A DNA stretch of 64,000 nt from Kineococcus endophyticus (GTDB lineage Bacteria; Actinomycetota; Actinomycetes; Actinomycetales; Kineococcaceae), in NCBI RefSeq assembly GCF_040796495.1, contig NZ_JBFNQN010000014.1:109191-173190 (forward strand). The letters are read 5' to 3'. The notes under the pieces were generated by a model. That model was not told where the DNA came from. It saw only the letters and a program-made list of their open reading frames with translations, and made no database searches. Every line of letters begins with the position of its first letter. Position 1 is the first letter of the stretch. The position numbers and the translations under genes are program-made. Positions 62,074 through 64,000 of this stretch are shown here, one piece after another.

Positions 62074-62161
62074 ACCCCACCAACGCTCCCCGGGTCCCGG
62101 ATGTGAGGTCACCCCGGGAAGGGCGTGGACAGCGTGGCACGCGACGGGCCACGCTCGGGCC

Positions 62162-62536
62162 ATGAGCACCGTCCGCCTCGGCACCGTCGCCCTCGACACC
62201 CCCGACCCCCGTGGCCTGGCCGCCTTCTACGGCGCGCTGCTCGGGTGGGAGGTCGAGGACTCCTCCGACGACGAGTGGGTCACCCTGCGGGGCGAGGGTC
62301 CGGGCGGTGGGCGGCTCTCCTTCCAGCTCGCCGCCGACCACGTGCCACCGACCTGGCCCAGCGGCCCGGTCCCGCAGCAGGCCCACGTCGACCTGTACGT
62401 CAGCGGCTACGCCGAGGCCGAGGCGCAGGTCCTCGCCCTCGGCGGCCGGCTGCTCGAGGGCGACGCCGGCCACCCGACGTGGCGCGTGTACGCCGACCCG
62501 TCGGGGCACCCGTTCTGCCTGTGCCTGGAAGGCTGA
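62162..62536 (+). CDS. VOC-family (glyoxalase-like) protein
   Basis: The 124-residue protein has the paired beta-alpha-beta-beta-beta modules of VOC proteins: VALDTPDPRGLAAFYGALLG, WVTLRGEGPGGGRLSFQL, HVDLYVSGYAEAEAQVLALG, and VYADPSGHPFCLC. The substrate is unknown. It is divergent from the sigma gene with 88 bp between. Its 3' end overlaps the next gene by 16 bp. Confidence 0.85.
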   Translation: MSTVRLGTVALDTPDPRGLAAFYGALLGWEVEDSSDDEWVTLRGEGPGGGRLSFQLAADHVPPTWPSGPVPQQAHVDLYVSGYAEAEAQVLALGGRLLEGDAGHPTWRVYADPSGHPFCLCLEG

Positions 62537-63429
62537 GCCCGACCGCGGACCGCGTCGTCGCCGCTCGAGCCGCACGCGCCGACGGCGGTGGTGCCTGGCT
62601 GCGCGATCTGCCCCACCGCGTCGACGACCTCGTCCACCCCTGGCGCCTGCGCCTCGGCGAACCGCTCGCGGGCGGGACGGCCGCCGTGGTCCACGCGGTC
62701 ACCCGCGACGACGGGACACCGGCCGTGCTCAAGCTGCCCGTGCCCGACCCCGGCAACGCGCTGTCGACGCGGACGCTCCTGGCGGCGGACGGTGACGGGC
62801 TGGTGCGGGTCCTGGCCCACGACGGCGACGACCTTCTGCTGGAACGCCTGGGCCCGTCCCTGACCACGACGGGCAGGACGCCGCAGGCGCAGCTCGCCGT
62901 GCTGGCCCAACTGCTGCCGCGGGTCTGGCGGTTGCCCCCGGACGGCGCCACCGTCGACAAGGCCGCGGAACTCACGACGTTCCTGCTCGACCTCGTCGGC
63001 GCCGGCCCCGTCGACTACGTCACGGCCATGGCGCTGCAGTTCGCGGCCCGGCGGTCGCGGGCCTTCGCACCCGAGAGGTCCCGCACGCTGCACGGCGACG
63101 CCGCGGCCGCCAACGTCCTGCTCGCCCCCGCCCGGCCCGCGGGCGCCGCCTTCGTCGACCCCGACGGGCTCGTCGGCGACGCCGCCTACGACGTCGGGGT
63201 CGCCCTGCGCGACTGGTCCGCGGAACTCCTCGCCGACGCCCGGCCGGCCGGCCTGCTGCGTGGCTGGTGCGCGGAGGCGGCAGCGCGCACCGGCACCGAC
63301 CCGCAGGCCGTGTGGGAGTGGGCCTTCCTGGAACGCGTGAGCACCGGGACGTACGCACGGACGCTGGGTGCTGAGGACCTCGCGGACGCTCTGCTGGAGT
63401 CCGCTCGGCGGTTGTTGCCCGAGATCTAG
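62521..63429 (+). CDS. Aminoglycoside/hydroxyurea kinase of the APH(6) type
   Basis: The 302-residue protein has a kinase-like fold: GGTAAVVHAVTRDDGTPAVL with the lysine of LKLP, VRVLAHDGDDLLLERLGPSL, the catalytic TLHGDAAAANVLL and DPDGLVGDAAYDVGV. These fit the APH_6_hur family, which includes streptomycin 6-kinases. Chromosomal members often lack proven resistance. The GTG at 62521 overlaps the VOC gene by 16 bp; a start nearer MRDLPHR is not excluded. Confidence 0.8.
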   Translation: MPGRLSPTADRVVAARAARADGGGAWLRDLPHRVDDLVHPWRLRLGEPLAGGTAAVVHAVTRDDGTPAVLKLPVPDPGNALSTRTLLAADGDGLVRVLAHDGDDLLLERLGPSLTTTGRTPQAQLAVLAQLLPRVWRLPPDGATVDKAAELTTFLLDLVGAGPVDYVTAMALQFAARRSRAFAPERSRTLHGDAAAANVLLAPARPAGAAFVDPDGLVGDAAYDVGVALRDWSAELLADARPAGLLRGWCAEAAARTGTDPQAVWEWAFLERVSTGTYARTLGAEDLADALLESARRLLPEI

Positions 63430-63529
63430 GGTTCGTCCCAGGGATCGTGAGGGCGACTTCACGGTCATGTCGATGGCCGCATGATCGGCAGGCGTCGACA
63501 TCAGACGCCTTCGCCGGGAAGATCAAGGG

Positions 63530-63793
63530 ATGTCGCGAGCTGGTGAGCCGGTGATCAGTGGTCCCGGAGTACCCCGTTGGTGGTGGCGTTGGACACCTCC
63601 GGGCCGCCGTCGCATGGCTCACTTGTGGGGTGAGGGTGCCGCACAGTGGCGGGCCTGGGAGGTCGAAGGACTGCCGGACAGCTTCGAAGATCCACCGGTT
63701 GGCTACGCGCAACGGTGCGCCGAAGCGAACGAGCGCATGGCCCGGATCTGGTCAGGACCTCTACGACGCCAGGTGCTACGCAGGGCGCGATGA
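63530..63793 (+). CDS. Small protein of unknown function in a lower-GC stretch
   Basis: The 87-residue product is basic and Trp/Arg-rich (MSRAGEPVISGPGVPRWWWR, then PPVGYAQRCAEANERMARIW). I recognise no family. A hand count of 63541-63780 gives 161 of 240 bases G or C (67%), below the ~75% of its neighbours. This could point to acquired DNA. Its stop is inside a perfect 16-bp hairpin. Confidence 0.45.
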   Translation: MSRAGEPVISGPGVPRWWWRWTPPGRRRMAHLWGEGAAQWRAWEVEGLPDSFEDPPVGYAQRCAEANERMARIWSGPLRRQVLRRAR

Positions 63794-63816
63794 CCGCGAG
63801 GCGGTCATCGCGCCCT
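63782..63816. terminator. Perfect 16-bp hairpin over the end of the 63530 gene
   Basis: Arms 63782-63797 (AGGGCGCGATGACCGC) and 63801-63816 pair perfectly with a 3-nt GAG loop, and the TGA at 63791-63793 is inside. No T tract follows. It could stop transcripts from either side. Confidence 0.65.
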
Positions 63817-63899
63817 CCGGGCCACGTCGCGGTCATCCCGCTGGCCAGGACGTCGCCGAACATCCGCACATGACGATGACCGCGCTGTTGGAGCGACCC

Positions 63900-64000
63900 T
63901 CAGGTGCCTTGGATGTGCGTGGGGAGGTCGTCGAACCATGCCGACCAGCCGCTGTAGAACCGGCGGACCATCGCCAGGATCGGCGGGGTGAGGTCGTCGG
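63900..64000 (-). CDS. C-terminal end of an unknown protein (continues past the window)
   Basis: On the minus strand the last 33 codons read as a plausible C-terminus, with FYSGWSAWFDDLPTHIQGT at the end and TGA at 63902-63900. The frame is open to the window edge. The fragment is too short to assign a family. Confidence 0.45.
   Translation of the reverse strand, partial: DDLTPPILAMVRRFYSGWSAWFDDLPTHIQGT

Noticed and set aside
1..64000. tRNA, rRNA, CRISPR array, insertion sequence or prophage
   Set aside because: Reading both strands by eye gave no cloverleaf, no spaced direct-repeat array, no transposase motif and no phage structural gene. A tRNA or CRISPR search program was not available.

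Overview
The window is about 75% GC, uses GTG starts freely, and is packed with GTGA/ATGA stop-start overlaps. It carries typical actinobacterial families: DUF222-HNH, SAV_915, deazaflavin-dependent oxidoreductase, DtxR/IdeR with an iron box, an EgtE-like enzyme and a SpoIIE phosphatase fused to an ATPase. A chromosome of the Kineococcus/Kineosporiaceae type is my best guess, but that is an inference from gene content. Nearly everything is ordinary chromosome. I saw no rRNA, tRNA, CRISPR array, transposase or prophage. Only the two edges (a 13E12-type HNH gene on the left, lower-GC short genes on the right) look accessory.

Left third. A complete potassium locus runs leftward: a 27-codon membrane ORF, kdpF, kdpA, kdpB, kdpC, kdpD, kdpE, then an APC-type permease. 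Copies of a GCGTCAR heptamer spaced 11 bp apart lie upstream of the kdp operon, upstream of the permease and upstream of a small SAV_915-type gene, always pointing towards the gene. This looks like a local KdpE regulon. Next come a sugar-porter MFS gene, a frameshifted DUF4118 remnant, a SNF2 helicase/SWIM zinc-finger pair, a glutamine amidotransferase and a secreted CARDB protein. The glycerol operon glpF-glpK-glpD follows, with a palindromic operator candidate in front and a perfect 14-bp hairpin between glpK and glpD.

Middle. Genes include an EAL/degenerate-GGDEF protein, an MFS exporter, an SDR, a GAF-PP2C-HATPase regulator, a PAS protein, an alkylglycerone-phosphate-synthase-like flavoenzyme, aroQ, tag (with in-frame tandem start codons), a VOC protein, a type II NADH dehydrogenase and a stand-alone TOPRIM protein. 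The complete recC-recB-recD operon is followed by a luciferase-like oxidoreductase and a ThrE-type exporter.

Right third. One leftward operon joins a DtxR-family metalloregulator, a ribokinase, a Gfo/Idh/MocA dehydrogenase and a deazaflavin-type reductase, and ends at a strong hairpin. Then come an EgtE-like enzyme, a thiamine-diphosphate oxidase, a DUF418 protein, a glycosyltransferase with an apparent CTG start, a DegT aminotransferase and a Tat-type siderophore-binding lipoprotein under a 14/19 iron box. A leftward operon follows: ECF sigma factor, ogt, DUF1697 and DUF6328. The window closes with a VOC protein, an APH(6)/hydroxyurea-type kinase, a small unknown gene that ends inside a 16-bp perfect hairpin, and the tail of an unknown gene.
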